Shown in pieces: positions 12,728-25,764 of a stretch of DNA of 64,000 nucleotides (its first letter is position 1; each line of letters begins with the position of its first letter). The notes beneath the pieces are model-generated. The model worked only from the letters and a program-made list of their open reading frames with translations. It was not told the DNA's origin and made no database searches. The DNA is from Dictyophora rubrovolvata (lineage: Eukaryota > Basidiomycota > Agaricomycetes > Phallales > Phallaceae). The position numbers and the translations under genes are program-made. The DNA lies in contig CP114121.1 of assembly GCA_029959195.1 (NCBI GenBank), forward strand, positions 2,604,001 to 2,668,000. The letters are read 5' to 3'.

Positions 12728-13249
12728 TCACTTTGCTAATTCGTGATCACTTTCAGTTTCTGTCCACCGAGTTTGGATAGCATCAGGATGGAACATCGCA
12801 AATGTGGGTGTTTGACTTTGGTAACCATCTGCAACGCATGTAATGATTTACGAATTCCGTGTTTTGTGAGAAATAATGAAGAACTTACGTTGAATTTGAC
12901 GTCCATTACTGCCGCGACCTGGGAACATCAGCGGCCAGTCATCTCAGGAAGGAAGGTCGAAAGCACGTACTAGATTTATTATCGTATGTGCTCTGTTTAT
13001 GAACAAAAGTTTCTTCTTGTATCGGAGAAAGAACAGGAATAAAACCTGGGTCATAAGAGATTTCGGAGATGTCATCCTATACGACATGATCATGTCTTGT
13101 CAAAGCGACAAAATACAAATAAACAAACATACGGAGGCATATGTAATTACACGAAGTGTTGACTTAGAAGGACTAGGACTGGTAGTTTCAAAAGCGTCTT
13201 TGGATTCAACGTTGGTTTGAGTGTTGGTTTGTGCGTTCGTAGAAGACAT
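12728..13249 (-). CDS. Small four-exon gene, unrecognised 111-residue protein
   Basis: The exons are 13151-13249, 12972-13076 extended to 12971, 12889-12918 and 12728-12828 on the minus strand. Donors are GTAATT, GTACGT and GTAAGT and all acceptors are AG, with phases 0, 1 and 1 agreeing across all three introns. The product starts MSSTNAQTNTQTNVES, continues DDISEISYDPGFIPVLSPIQ and ends QTRWTETESDHELAK. It is hydrophilic, rich in Ser/Thr/Gln/Asp/Glu, with no signal peptide or membrane segment, so it is probably a small soluble, partly disordered protein. No family was recognised. The evidence is the consistent splicing and the balanced protein-like composition; a chance set of sites cannot be excluded. 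Confidence 0.5.
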
Positions 13250-14604
13250 CAAAATATGAGAAATTGTGGTTTGAGCATGCTGAAGTTGCGATGCGGAAAT
13301 TTTATACACATCAATTTATTGCACTCTTGTCCATGTCCTCAGCGTTCTGGACGATTGTGCTAACCACGAAATGAGGTGAAAATGTGGACACTTCATAGAT
13401 ACTGAGAATGGGTCTTTGGGTGCCCACTGTCCACTGTCCTTCAAATCGTACGTTGGTTGTACTACAGAAGCAATATCGCCAGATTTCCTCGCTTCTTCAA
13501 AGCTTTTAGGTGCCTAGGTGCCAGATGAGATATGCGGGACTGCGAGTATGAAAACGGAGCGATAGTCCAATACTAAATCAGGGAGTGACCACTGAGTGGT
13601 GACTATGACGGGGGCGAACGAACGTAAGGTTCCGATCGGGTTGGGGGGGCGTTTGAGGACCCGTCAGGTGACATTAAGCGCCATCCAGTCAAAAGTTTTC
13701 TAATGACATGTGGCAATTGAATTCCGTCGAGTCAGTAAGCCAAAATTTCACGTGGCTTCTCCGGTTTTTCGCCCTTGGTTGACGTGTCCGCAGGCTTCAG
13801 GCTCGCCAGGCCAAACACTCCTTAATTCCTTTATCAAGAGGATTCTCATAACTCAACCAAATAGATCCATTGATTGATTGATTGATTGATTGACGATTAT
13901 TTTGTTTTTGGAATGAAGGTGCGGTAACATCGGGGCTCTAAGAAGATTCTTCTTCGGGAATACACATATTGCGCATACGTTCGGCACGTTGACAACTTTG
14001 AGGGTTTCCAAAGGTCTCGCATGCACAAAAAGGAAAAGCATCTGACCATGGCGACTTGCCTGCGTTCCGCGCCGTTTCTCTACGGCTGATAATTCAAAGA
14101 TATCTCATTGGGTCATGCTGGCTATTCAATAGGGTTGGCCAAATGTATCATGTACCCAGTCATAATACCTTACAACAACAATTGTCGTGAAGCTTGCCGT
14201 CGATACCGATTCACCTGATTTGACAACTGGCCAAACTGGAACCCAAGTCGGTGACCGTGCTTTGCGGGCGTCGAGGCCTCTTTTCTGTAAAGTTGCTTAG
14301 ATATGAACGTTCCGAACTTCCGAAAAATGAATAGGTTTAACACCCCGTCCTCCAATGGAAAGGCGATCCCTAGTAGAGCCACGCCTTTTTATGGAAATCC
14401 AAATAATAATGGCAGATACACGTATGCGTTCCAGGCGAGACTTCGTTTATTCGTAGTAAAGCACCAACCAACCGGGTCTGGTGCGACTTCACCCGGCGGA
14501 CTAACCTACCATTCATCTACCATAAAGTTGTGCTTATCCTTTTGCCGTGGCGGCTTCTGCGCTCCATGCGCAGAATTTTAGACCTTAAACTGTGCCGGTG
14601 GCCA
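13250..14604. other. Intergenic region with a short tetranucleotide repeat
   Basis: No gene was recognised. A (TTGA)n/(ATTG)n microsatellite of about six units lies at 13869-13893. The right end should hold the promoter of the P450 gene. Confidence 0.4.
13869..13893. repeat. (ATTG)n microsatellite
   Basis: About six uninterrupted copies of a TTGA-type tetranucleotide are visible. Confidence 0.8.
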
Positions 14605-14611
14605 TATAAAT
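14605..14611 (+). promoter_or_regulatory. TATA box of the P450 gene
   Basis: TATAAAT lies about 60 bases before the P450 start codon at 14666. Confidence 0.45.
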
Positions 14612-14665
14612 TCCACTCGGATCTCCAGATACATTCAACTTCAGCATAGTATTTCCTCTATCTCC

Positions 14666-17195
14666 ATGTATTCACTCATTCTTATAGGCTGCGCAGCCTT
14701 TCTCTTTTCTGTTCATCTACTTCATCAACGTCTACGACGGCGATTCATTGACAAACTTCCTGGCCCACCGCTTACCTCATGGTTGACTGGTTCGTAATCC
14801 TGTCACCAACTACTCACAAAAAACCTAACCGTATAAATATAAGGCAATCTCCCTGACCTTGTGAGATCAAAAGAAATTAGTGATGCTCCCTTCGCGTGGA
14901 CAGCCAAATATGGAGCGGTCCTCAAGATTCATGGAGAATTCTATGTGAGTAAATTCGAAAATCAATCAGTAATCAACGTATTGATTCATGTACCCGTGAA
15001 CAGCACAAGCTACTTTTCGTCTCTGACCCGAAGGTTGCTCATATCTAATCATTAATCATGCCCATGCTGACAATACTTTCCAGGCCCTTCAATATATCCT
15101 CAATACCTCAGGGTATAACTTCCCTAAACCCGTAGGAGCTCGCGTCGGCGCAGGTCTTCTCCTCGGAAGGGGACTCGTTTGGGCAGAAGGTACTGAATAT
15201 ATCTATTTTTTAGTGAATTGTCAACCGCTTTTATTCATCATGCATTTCAGGATCGGTACATGCGCGACAGAGAAAAATCATGACACCCGCTTTCTCTTTC
15301 AACATACTTCGAGAATTTATTCCCATGTTTCGTCAAAAAGCCCAAAAGGTTTGATTTTATCACCGTTGTCTCGGTTCATCTTCACTCCAGCTGATCGGAT
15401 CAACAGACAGCGAACAAAATGAGGGAAGAGATAGAGCGGTCTAAAGAGCCTAATGGAACAGTTATAAATATAGTTCCGTGGTTATCCCGCACGACATTGG
15501 ATATCATTGGAATTGGTACGTGTATCACTTACATATATGGCCGTTGTCGTGTTTTAATTCGTTGTCCCGTACTGCGCTTTTCCACAGCCGCGGCCAATTA
15601 TGATTGCGAAGCTATCGATAACGGCCAGAACAACGAACTAACCAAATCATACAACAACATACTGTAAACCCCCTTTACACCTAGGTTTCCTTTCCCTCAT
15701 TTAGCCGTCTACCTTTTTTTTAGGGCAGATGCATTTTACAACCGCAGCGATATTGATTTAGCGGTGTCTTATCTTATAGCTCAAGTTCCTGAGTTTTTGT
15801 TCAATCTCATGAAACATCTGCCGACGAAGAGTTTGAAGAAGATGAATAGTCATATGGTTGTGGCCACTTCTGTCGCTCAAGAAGTTGTTGATAAACAAAC
15901 GTCGCTGTATGCTCACGGCAAGGAGGGTTCGAAGGATCTTATGAGTATATTGGGTATGATTTCTTTTTCGTTTCTAGAGAAGAATTTTATCCTTTTCTTA
16001 TCATACTGCTTAGTTCGCGCCAATCTTTCAGAGAACCCAAAAACAAAGTTATCAAATGACGAAGTCTTGGCACAGTTGACGTACATTTTTTTTCACCCTT
16101 AAACTATTCTTTTTTTATAGTCCATTGATAGGACAATCTTCTTCGCTGGACATGAAACCACGTCCTCCACGCTAGTCTGGGCTTTGTACGAGCTTTCGAA
16201 ACATCCAGAATATCAAAACAAAGTACGGGAAGAAATCAAAGCAACTCGTGCACGTGTACTAGCAGAAAGAGGCGACGAGGAAATCACTATCTCGGATTTG
16301 GATTCTATGCAATATCTGCCGGCCCTAATGAAGGTTTTTATTCATTTTCATGTTACCTCCTAGACCGGGTACTAAAACATTCACATGCCGCTAAAAAAAG
16401 GAAACTCTGCGGTTCCATCCCATAGTCGGTGGTCTCATTCGTGAGGCTGGGCGAGATGATAATATTCCGTTGTCTGTTCCTGTTAAACTCAATACCGGAG
16501 AGGTTATAACTAGTCTCCCGATCGAACGTGGACAGGAAGTTGTGCTGTCATTTATCGCATATAACAGGTGCAGTGCACATGATTATCTTCTTCGGATGTT
16601 TTTAAGTATTCAACGGACATTTTTACTTACCAGGCTCAAGTCTGTTTGGGGTGAGGATGCGGACGTATTTAGACCTGAGAGATTTTTGGAGGAACACGAT
16701 CAGAAGTGGTACCAAAATCAAACCAATCTTGGTGTTATTGGCAATTTGTATGTATGACCCGTATTCATACAGATAGAACAAAACACTTGACGAGTCGTAC
16801 CCAGATCCACATTCAGTAGCGGGGTCAGAAGTTGCATTGGGTATGTATTTTCGTTCATAGTGTCTTGAAAGCATTTTCAACTCAACTTTCCACAGATGGC
16901 GATTCGCGTAAGACCGTTTCTGTAGAAAAAAAATACGTAAACTGAACCCCCAAGATAGCGTACTCGAGATGCAATCTATTCTGTTCGAATTACTTGAGAG
17001 CTTTGAGTTTTCACCACCACCCGGAAATATTGAAATACTCCGAGTATCCATCGGAACAATGGGTCCTATGTATGTTTTAATTTGGCTGCCGATTGCTTCG
17101 AGAGTGTACTTACGCTGGGTAATAAATTCAGGGTGAAAGGCTCAGAGTCCGGTAAGACGGAGCTTCCGTTGACTGTTACGCCCTTGCAGGCTTGA
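14666..17195 (+). CDS. Cytochrome P450 monooxygenase
   Basis: The gene has about a dozen exons. The N terminus MYSLILIGCAAFLFSVHLLH is a membrane anchor, followed by the proline-rich hinge LPGPPLTSWLTGN. Then come VHARQRKIMTPAFSF, the I-helix FFAGHETTSSTLVWALYEL (AGxxTT), ETLRFHP (ExxR), VFRPERF (PERF) and the heme loop F-S-S-G-V-R-S-C-I-G with its Cys ligand. An intron splits the last Gly codon from the following WRFA. The last exons read VLEMQSILFELLESFEF and end KTELPLTVTPLQA at TGA 17193-17195. All splice phases agree and all catalytic motifs are present, so the enzyme looks functional. It should sit in the ER membrane and take electrons from P450 reductase. The substrate cannot be told from sequence. 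It resembles, but is not next to, the P450 at 53.5-55.9 kb. Confidence 0.9.
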
Positions 17196-18729
17196 TCTGT
17201 TGGAAACCATGTGATAGTCTCCTTATATGTATGTAATTTCACATGTCTCGTAGTAGTATTGTCTTCTCCCCCTGAGGCCTGACTAACGTCAGAGTATCTG
17301 GTGGTTCTCGCAGATAGAAGTATTCTATAGTACACGCCACTGCACAGACCACTAGATAATTGTATATAGTATTCGATCTGTACATAGCTAGCTACTTGTC
17401 AGATTATACTATAGCACGCCTTCTATCCTAGAGAGATCCCTTAAGCCGTTAACTCCTCACCGTCTTATCCCTTAAGGTATTAAGTCCTAACGGACTCGTC
17501 GAAGTATAATCTGTTACAGTCATCTAGACTATGACATTATATTATTATATTATGGACTCAATTTCAAATTTAGGCAGATTTTTCAGTGTATATAATAGTT
17601 CAGTACCCACAACCGAGTTTCTTCCCGTTCCTTATCATAAATCGATCCTCCTAGTCTTGACTCTTGAGTATTAGCGTGGTCGTTGGCAGTTGAGCTAATT
17701 GTCGCAAAAATCGAAAGGGGTTGACTAACCTTACACGTCCAGTTTACTGGAACGAGGTCTAATTTTGCTCTAATTAACTTTTAAATAATAATGGTCTAAT
17801 AATTTTCCTTTGAGCAATGTATGGTACCATTCCACCCAGTTGGACAATATAATTTTACGGACACTTCCTCCAATTCCGTAACGAGTTATATTTAACAACA
17901 TCAGTAGTGATCGACGGCTGAGGATCCATTCATCGGGTAATCACAATTTTCATTGAACCAACGGGAAGAGAATATGGTCTGTGCGCAATTCATGTTTTTG
18001 ATATGAAGTGAGGACTTGGTTAAATTTTTCTGGCTAACACATACTGTTACTATTATAGTACGTACATAGGTGTTGAGCACCTCCGAGCCGTCAAAAGACC
18101 TAAATGTTATGAATGACGAAATACCATACCCAATTCGATGTGGTGCACAAGGTCTATACATTTATTTACCGACAGAATACATAGTTTACAATCGAATTGG
18201 GTTTGGGTGAAACAGCGTAGGGTTAAAGAGCATGCAAAGAAGAACTAAAACTTATTATGTTATTCATGAGCTGGACGTCAGGAGTCTAAGAAAGTCAGGG
18301 ATAACGCACTGTAGTCTGTAGGTTGGTTTAGATTTTGTAAAAATCGACACCCCATATTGCAGCAGCCTAAAGTTCAATGACAAACAGAAGAAAACATAAA
18401 GGCGTACATGCACTTCATCATACAATTCCTGTTTGGGGCGTTAGACGCGTACATAGTAACAAACAGAACAATTTGGTAGTGGGATCCTAATAATATATAT
18501 ATATACTCACAGAAATAACAGATTTTCTGCGATATGAGACGTCATATATGATAATTCCACGGCATGTACGTAGTGGATGGAGCGCGATGTCGCTCACCAG
18601 GTCAGGCTAAAAAAAGATGTTACGTCATCCAACTTCATCTCCCCACCTCAGGCTATACCATGCACGCCGTGTTAGTTTTCATCATCTCAGTGGGGTTTAT
18701 CCCTAAGAAACTTCTAAAAAAGATGCTAT
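17196..18729. other. AT-rich intergenic region
   Basis: About 1.5 kb without a recognisable gene. Short frames on both strands lack protein-like content. A short (TA)n run lies near 18493-18503. The right end carries the promoter of the proton pump gene. Confidence 0.4.
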
Positions 18730-18736
18730 TATATAA
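18730..18736 (+). promoter_or_regulatory. TATA box of the proton pump gene
   Basis: TATATAA lies about 60 bases before the start codon at 18794, a spacing shared with other genes in this window. Confidence 0.45.
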
Positions 18737-18793
18737 GTCTTGGATCCACTTGCATCCTTCTCTCGAGCGAGCTTTCTCATTCTTCTCTCATCG

Positions 18794-21700
18794 ATGTCAC
18801 CCTTCCACAAGAAAAAACATCCAAGCCAGGATGTCGAACAAGGAACACAAAGTCAAAGTCCCAGGCATAGTTCTGATAATGATCAGAAAGCGAGTGCCAG
18901 TGGTGATGAATATGAACAACTATTGAATTACGTCGATATCGAAGGTGGGCGCGGTTCTCAATCGGAAGAAGAGAAAGAGGAAGAGGTTCAACGCAAACGT
19001 ATATGGTACGACTGTCTTACTGCTTTTATCGCCATCTTCCGTTGACTATCAATTAAGGTACAAGCCGTGGAAATTCAGAACTGTTTCTCAACAGAAGACC
19101 GTTGTGCCCGATGAATGTTAGCTCTCAATCATCTACACCAAGACATGTCAACTTTTTTCATTGAGTTTTTTTCGTAGGGTTAAGAACGAATATGTCGCGC
19201 GGGTTAAATGAATCTGATGTTAATGAGCGTAGGACCCGATTAGGATATAATGAACTGGAAAGGTAATAAGGATTTACCCTGTGCGGTCGCGCCTTCGTCA
19301 GCTCACACAATGTAGCGCACATGTCAATCCATGGCTCAAATTCCTGTCATACTTCCAAGGTCCTATATTGTACGTCATGGAAATTGCGGTTCCGTTAGCC
19401 GGTGGATTGCAAGACTGGGTTGACTTTGGTGTAATTGTAAGTATGGGGATTAACTATTTCAAGGGTTTGCATTCAGCTATTGCTCGTGCAGATCGGGATT
19501 CTGTCTCTGAACGCCTTCGTTGGCTGGTATCAAGAGAAGCAAGCCGGCGATATCGTGGCTCAGCTTAAAGCTTCCATTGCTCTCAAGGCCACAGTGAGTA
19601 CCCTCAGTCCAACCTTTGGGCTACTGTGAGTAATACTAACAGATCGTGCATAGGTCATTCGTGACAGCCAAGAGAAAGAAATAGAAGCTCGAGAGGTCGT
19701 GCCAGGAGATATAGTACGAGATACATCCATTATCTGATCCCCTGATTCACCAAACAAATACGTAGGTCATTGTAGAAGAAGGCGCGACGATCCCTGCTGA
19801 TGGTAGAGTAAATATACCACCCGGCCCTTTGTTCAATGTGTCTCATCTTTGCCTAGGTTCTTGCATCGTATGATGACAAACAAGAGGAGGATACAAACGC
19901 TATTCTCGACCGTGTCGGCCAAAACCAGAAGGGCGGAGAATCGTCCTCTGTGCATAGCGGGTCAGACACTGAACATGACAAAGAGAAGGAAAAAGACAAC
20001 AGCGGTGGCAGTGGCAATGATGGTGATGATGACGATGAAGAGGATAAAGGACCATCTCTTCTCAGTGTCGACCAAAGCGCTATAACGGGTGAAAGTCTGG
20101 CTGTGGATAAATATGTCGGGGATACTGTAAGCTCCAATCTTACTCAAAAAGATTACCAAATTAATAAAATTACACACTCTTTAAGATTTACTTTACAACC
20201 AGTGTTAAACGCGGAAAGTGTTTCGTATTGGTTACTCAGACCGCCAAAGAAAGTTTCGTCGGCAAGACTGCCTCTCTCGTAACTGGAAGTAACGACAAAG
20301 GTCATTTTGAAACGATCATGGGAACCATAGGAACCGTTCTTCTTGCTCTCGTTATCATAAGTATATTTATAGTATGGACTGGAAGCTTCTTCAGGCATGT
20401 AGGAATTACTTCACCCTCTCGGAACAATTTGCTTGTATACGCGTTAATATTTTTGGTGCGTTTTCTTCCCTTTCTTACCTTTTAATTGATCTTCTGATGG
20501 AATAACTTAGATCATTGGTGTACCTGTTGGATTGCCCTGTGTTACAACGTGAGTATATTAGATATTTGGTGTCATTGACCTGTTTTTTCTCAGTTCTGAA
20601 CAGAACTACACTCGCAGTTGGAGCAGCTTATTTGGCAAAAAAGAAAGCAATCGTTCAAAAACTATCGACGATCGAGTCTCTTGCAGGTGAGCCGTATTTC
20701 ATATACTCTGAACGTCTTGAAGGTCGTATTCTGAATGTAACTCGTAGGAGTGGATATATTATGTAGCGACAAGACCGGTACACTTACTGCTAATAAGCTC
20801 AGCTTACACGAACCTTATGTTTTGGGTGGCGTCGACGTCAATTGGTGAGATCCCCACGCGGTAAAAAAATAATAACAAATTGACAGATGGACGATTAGGT
20901 TGATGTGCGTTTCGGTACTTGCGTCCTCGCACAACATCAAAGCTCTGTACGTGATTCAACATGAATGTTACTTTGCGGGTTTTCTTGAATCATCTAAAAA
21001 GCGATCCCATCGACAAAGTAACTGTTATGGGCCTGAAAGACTATCCAAAAGCACGTGACATGCTGAAAAAGGGATGGAAAACACAAAAGTTCACTCCATT
21101 TGACCCGGTTTCTAAACGTATCACCGCCGAAGTTGAACAAGACGGCAAACATTATACCTGTGCCAAAGGTGCACCGAATGCGTAAGTGTCGTCAAAGAAA
21201 CATCATTCTACTTTTTGGTTTGATCATTTTTTTCGCTTCTCGTCTTAGAATTCTCAAGTTATGTCAGCCTTCTCAAGAAGTTCAAAACATTTACAAGGAT
21301 TGGAGTCAGGATTTCGCTCAGCGCGGGTTCCGCTCTTTGGGTGTTGCTGTGAAAGAAGAAGGGCAATCATGGCAATGTCTTGGACTTTTACCGATGTCCG
21401 ACCCACCTCGCGAGGATACTGCATCCGTAGGCGATCTTAATTTCGTTTACTAATGGTTATAGCTGATATATCTTGTCACCCAGACTCTGGGAGAAGCTCA
21501 TAAGTTGGGTATCAGGGTCAAAATGCTTACTGGTGATGCTGTTGCTATAGCTAAAGAAACCTGTCGTCAGCTGAATCTCGGTATGTTTGATAATCAATAA
21601 TGCCTTATTCAATTCCCCGTTCGAACCCTTTATGAGGAACGAACGTATATGATTCTCAGCGACTCATGGGAGGAAATCTGGCGGGATCCGACGTATGTTC

Positions 21701-23333
21701 TCTTCAAATGATTACGACTAAACCGACTAATTTTTATGCAGATTCACGACTTCGTAGAAAATGCAGATGGTTTCGCTGAAGTATTCCCTGAGCATAAATA
21801 CCAAGTGGTCAAGATGTTGCAATCGCGGGGTCATCTAATTGCTATGACCGGTGACGGTACGTTCTCGCTCGAGATAAATCAGAAACCAAGTAATTTTCTC
21901 TTTTCAGGCGTGAACGATGCACCATCTCTTGCTGCTGCCAACTGCGGGATCGCAGTCGAAGGCGCTTCAGATGCCGCTCGCAGTGCTGCTGACGTTGTCT
22001 TTTTGGACTCGGGTTTGTCAACAATTATTACAGCTATCAAAGTATCGCGTCAGATCTTTCATCGAATGAAGGCTTATATCCAGTATCGAATTGCTTTGTG
22101 TCTTCATTTGGAGATTTATCTCGTAGGTTTTTTCTATATGGGATTTCATTTCTCATTCTGTCATGACATCGACAGATATTGTCCATCCTTATATTAAACG
22201 AGACGATTGAGGTGGAATTGATTGTTTTTTTGGCTATCTTCGCCGATTTGGCAACAATTGCTATAGCATATGATAATGCTTCCTATTCGCAAAGACCCGT
22301 TGAATGGCAATTGCCCAAAATTTGGATAATATCTGTCATTTTAGGTAACTTGGAAGTCGACTATTTCTTTAAAGAAAGTTGGCTGATTTGCGGGTTTCAG
22401 GAATACTTTTGGCTGCGGGAACATGGGCGTTACGAGCCACACTTTTCACTTCGCATGGCGGTGTTGTTCAAAACTTTGGAAGGTAACGTTCCACTACTTG
22501 TGAATCGCAAATCCTATTGAGCTCTTGTTCTGTAGCGTTCAAGAGATAGTGTTTTTGGAAGTTGCATTGACAGAAAACTGGTTAATTTTTATAACGCGTA
22601 CTGGAGATGGTAAGCTTTTGCTGATAACTCAGTCTCTTCTCATCTCTCATTTTCTACTTCAGCCAATAAATCCCCGGGTCAGAAAGCTACATGGCCGGCA
22701 TGGCAATTAGTCGCTGCCATTCTTGGCGTTGATGCTGTGGCTACAATTTTTGCTCTTTTCGGTTGGCTTTCTGGACCGGCGCCTCATGGAGGGTTCGTCT
22801 TTTCTTTGTGTTTATCGAAAATCGAAACTAAATCTTTATTTCTGCTTTCGCGTAGATGGACAGATATTGTTACAGTTGTCAAAGTTTGGGTGTACAGTCT
22901 GTTTGTTACCGTCGTCATCGGCACAGTATACCTAATACTGAATCGGTGGAAGTGGTTGGATAACCTTGGAAGGAAGAACGTAAGTATCATCTCATTTAAC
23001 AAAAATTAAGCGCAATTGTTTATTCCTTTCCTTGAATTTCAGCGAAACGTCAAAGATACTGCTCTAGAAAATATGTTCAAGAATTTGGAGCGGATGACAC
23101 TGGTACATGAAGGCGGTATTGAAGGACATCCTGACGTGTTCCATTTCAGACCGAAACAAGATGATGATGAAAGCGCTAAGGAGTTAAACTCGGACAAGGA
23201 GAAAGACGGAAAAGATGGAAAAGGCGAGAAAAACGGTGCCAATGACAAGGATAAGGAGGACGCAAGTGGTAAAGAGAACATCAGTGACAAAACTGGGGAA
23301 GAAAAGAGAAACAAAACTGATGAACAACAGTAG
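18794..23333 (+). CDS. PMA1: Plasma membrane H+-ATPase (P-type, P3A)
   Basis: Roughly 20 exons splice into one frame. Marker stretches in order are [74 protein letters not shown] (TGES actuator loop), [36 protein letters not shown] (phosphorylated Asp), [29 protein letters not shown] and [19 protein letters not shown], then the C-terminal membrane helices ([20 protein letters not shown]). This is the fungal proton pump type, not a Ca2+-ATPase. It exports protons and energises secondary transport. The first about 80 residues are acidic and Ser-rich, an acidic insertion (about 19,960-20,050, with DDDDEED) sits before the TGES loop, and the C-terminal tail is rich in Lys, Asp and Glu (regulatory R-domain by analogy). 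All motifs and phases are intact. The start ATG at 18794 is the first Met of the open frame after a TATA box. Confidence 0.93.
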
Positions 23334-23477
23334 TTTTAGAAACCTTTCTTTCTTTTTGCATTTTGTATCACGATGATTAGGTTTTAATAGTTTAGTTAAT
23401 GTAAAGATAATGCAGACATTTAAATTTTCGCCTCGACAATGCCCGATTACCCCAATATATATGCACATCTTTCCAAT

Positions 23478-25366
23478 TTATCGTGGAACTACTTCCCCTG
23501 TTGTAAAACCACTACTAGCATCTCCTGAGGTTGACTCTGCTGTATTATTTGGCAAAGATAGATGCTTTCGGAGCATGTCATTTATTCCATTGGTTCCTTC
23601 AAGTTGGACAGCCTGTATACCCCGGTTACTCGTGTTATTGAGGCTTATCTCTATATTCGTCCCCAAATTTCCTATTAAGGTACCAGAGGGGGTGGAATTC
23701 TATTCAACGGGATGTGATCAGCTATCTGCATCGTCAGGGGAAACGCTAATCGCCGACCTGATTGGCATCTGGGACAATTTTATTTAGTCTGACTGTCTTG
23801 TGACTACTATCATAAATATACGCATATATTACGTACGAGTTCTCAAATTGAGTACCAGTCGTGAGATCATCACGGATGTAACAAGGGTGGCAAGACTAAT
23901 TATTAGTGGAAAAGACATTCAGATGGGAACGTTTTTAAGATATTTCATCAAATGTACGAACCTCGACGCTGTTCCATTTAGCCTTTCATCGCTCGCCTGA
24001 TACAAGCGACGGTAGGGAGAAATAGCTGTTATAAGTCGGAATTATCGCTAAAAACGATTTACCTACAGTTGAAAACATCAAGTTAATGAAATTAACGGTT
24101 GCGATGCATGTAAAGTAAAGGATGCCATCTCTTCTGAAGCGCTCCATGATCCTGAACTGGTGGTCAATACAACCCAGTGAATAAACGGCTACACTCAAAC
24201 ACACGTAGTTCCTATGGCTAGATTGTGATGTCCTCGTGTTTCCCACAATGTAATAAAAAAAACAAGCCCGTCAATAATTAAAGGGAATGCAAAGTATACC
24301 CCTAGACCCAGGTAACTCAGAAAATCTGTAGACGGCCTTGATACGGCTAATCGATTATGCTACTTACACTGGAAGCGAACGGTGGGATTAGGTACACAGC
24401 CTGGAAAACATTTGAGGCCAAAATATAATCATGTTACCGATGGGTTTCTTACCCAAAGTACCAGGAGGAAGAATTCTGGCTTCAATGAAATAAACCACCA
24501 TGGAAAATGTACACGATTAGTACTCACGCGGCGTCAATGAAACATTCAGCGACCATAGTGCGATCTCAGTTATCAGTAAAATCCCCAAAAAAACCAACAG
24601 ACAGAGGTTTTGACCGCACAAAGCATATACTCGCAAGATCATGATGCCTGTTGGTATTTGAGCGTGTTCCAGGCGTCGCATGATTGAACCGAATAGACTT
24701 ACATTGTCCGGCTATAGCAATGAGGAAAGTTATCAATAACTGTGCGGTACATAGTGCGAAAATCTCGAATATAATCTCACCTACAGTGACAATCAAGGCG
24801 GAACCGGGAAGAAGTTTGACAATGTCACGGCAAAAAGACCTAGTATATTGCAGATCAGGAAGGATTAAGTCATTAGTTGTCCACATCACTGACGACTAAT
24901 AAAGCAATCGGTCAACAGACGACTTGAAAAATATGCAAGGGATCATACACTGCTTCTCGTATCGGAGTTAGTTATATTGAAAAGAATTGAATATGTGATA
25001 ATGGGGTAATAGCGGTTGATGAAGAAGAGAATCTGGGGAATACTCCAAGGCGCAGACCAGACGCATGAAATCTGTATACATTTGAGGGTTGACTCCTGAA
25101 ACAGGACCGAAAAATTTGCGAATTACCTCGCTGGCCAAGGTGAGGACTAGCGGAAAGGCGTTAAGTTCTGTGTCTTCCTAGGAATAATTAAGAAACCTAC
25201 AATGATCATAAAGCAGAATGACATTGGAAACCAGATAAAGTGAGCTGACCGTCATCCTACATTATTTGGTCGGCAGTAAGCAGCCCATCTAGTTATAAGT
25301 ATAATTAATGACGTACTGATGCGAAGTCATCGCAGCCAAAGCGGCAGGCGACATAGGGTTGGACAT
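23478..25366 (-). CDS. Fungal multi-pass membrane protein, DUF6533-like
   Basis: A gene of many short exons on the minus strand. The start region reads MSNPMSPAALAAMTSHQ, followed by fragments SSLYLVSNVILLYDH, SAPWSIPQILFFINRYYPI, EIIFEIFALCTAQLLITFLI, MILRVYALCGQNLCLLVF, FLSYLGLGVYFAFPLIIDGL, RFRRDGILYFTCIATVNFI and MISRLVLNLRT. That set (opening helix ending in YD, the PWxxPxxLFxxNRY motif, LRVYAL, and RRDGxLYF) is typical of basidiomycete DUF6533 proteins with about seven membrane helices and no known function. The last exon (23478-about 23600) encodes a hydrophilic tail ending FTTGEVVPR. Some exon edges, mainly near 24,900-25,330, were not fixed. It is convergent with the proton pump gene, 144 bases apart. 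Confidence 0.75.
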
Positions 25367-25558
25367 CTCAGGAAGGGAAAGGATTGAGTTGAGGCCACAA
25401 TATTACTTCAGAGCGACTGGGAGTCGCACCTAGTCCAGTGTTTTATATCATTTTAACGTTTTTGTATGTTTCTACTATCATTTCTCACTATGTCAGAACA
25501 CCGGGGATAGTGATAGGCGGTGACCAGTGATGCGTGATGCATGCATGCATACATGTTT

Positions 25559-25764
25559 TAAAAAACGGGATTCAGAGAAACTCACGGCACTTCATAAAAC
25601 ACGTCCAAATTATCCTAACACTGCTATATATGTAAAAATCCATCATTTCCACTCGGAATCCAGCCAATGGGATGCCAGTTTGTCCACCAAAAATCCTCAG
25701 GATTTTGAATATTTGGACGTGTTTTGTGAAGTGCCGTGAGTTTCTCTGAATCCTGTTTTTTAGG
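25559..25764. repeat. Foldback (MITE-like) inverted repeat
   Basis: Two arms of about 53 bases, 25559-25611 and 25710-25764, are reverse complements with about two mismatches. The shared core runs from ggattcagagaaactcacgg to aaaacacgtccaaat in the left arm. They enclose about 95 bases with no coding content. The left flank has a (GCAT)n tract (25535-25550). The structure fits a small non-autonomous DNA transposon or foldback element. No clear target duplication was seen, so the element limits may be wider. Confidence 0.7.

Noticed and set aside
18794-23333. Ca2+-ATPase assignment for the P-type pump
   Set aside because: The motifs GVPVGLPxVTTTTLAVG and [15 protein letters not shown] belong to P3A proton pumps rather than PMC/SERCA pumps.
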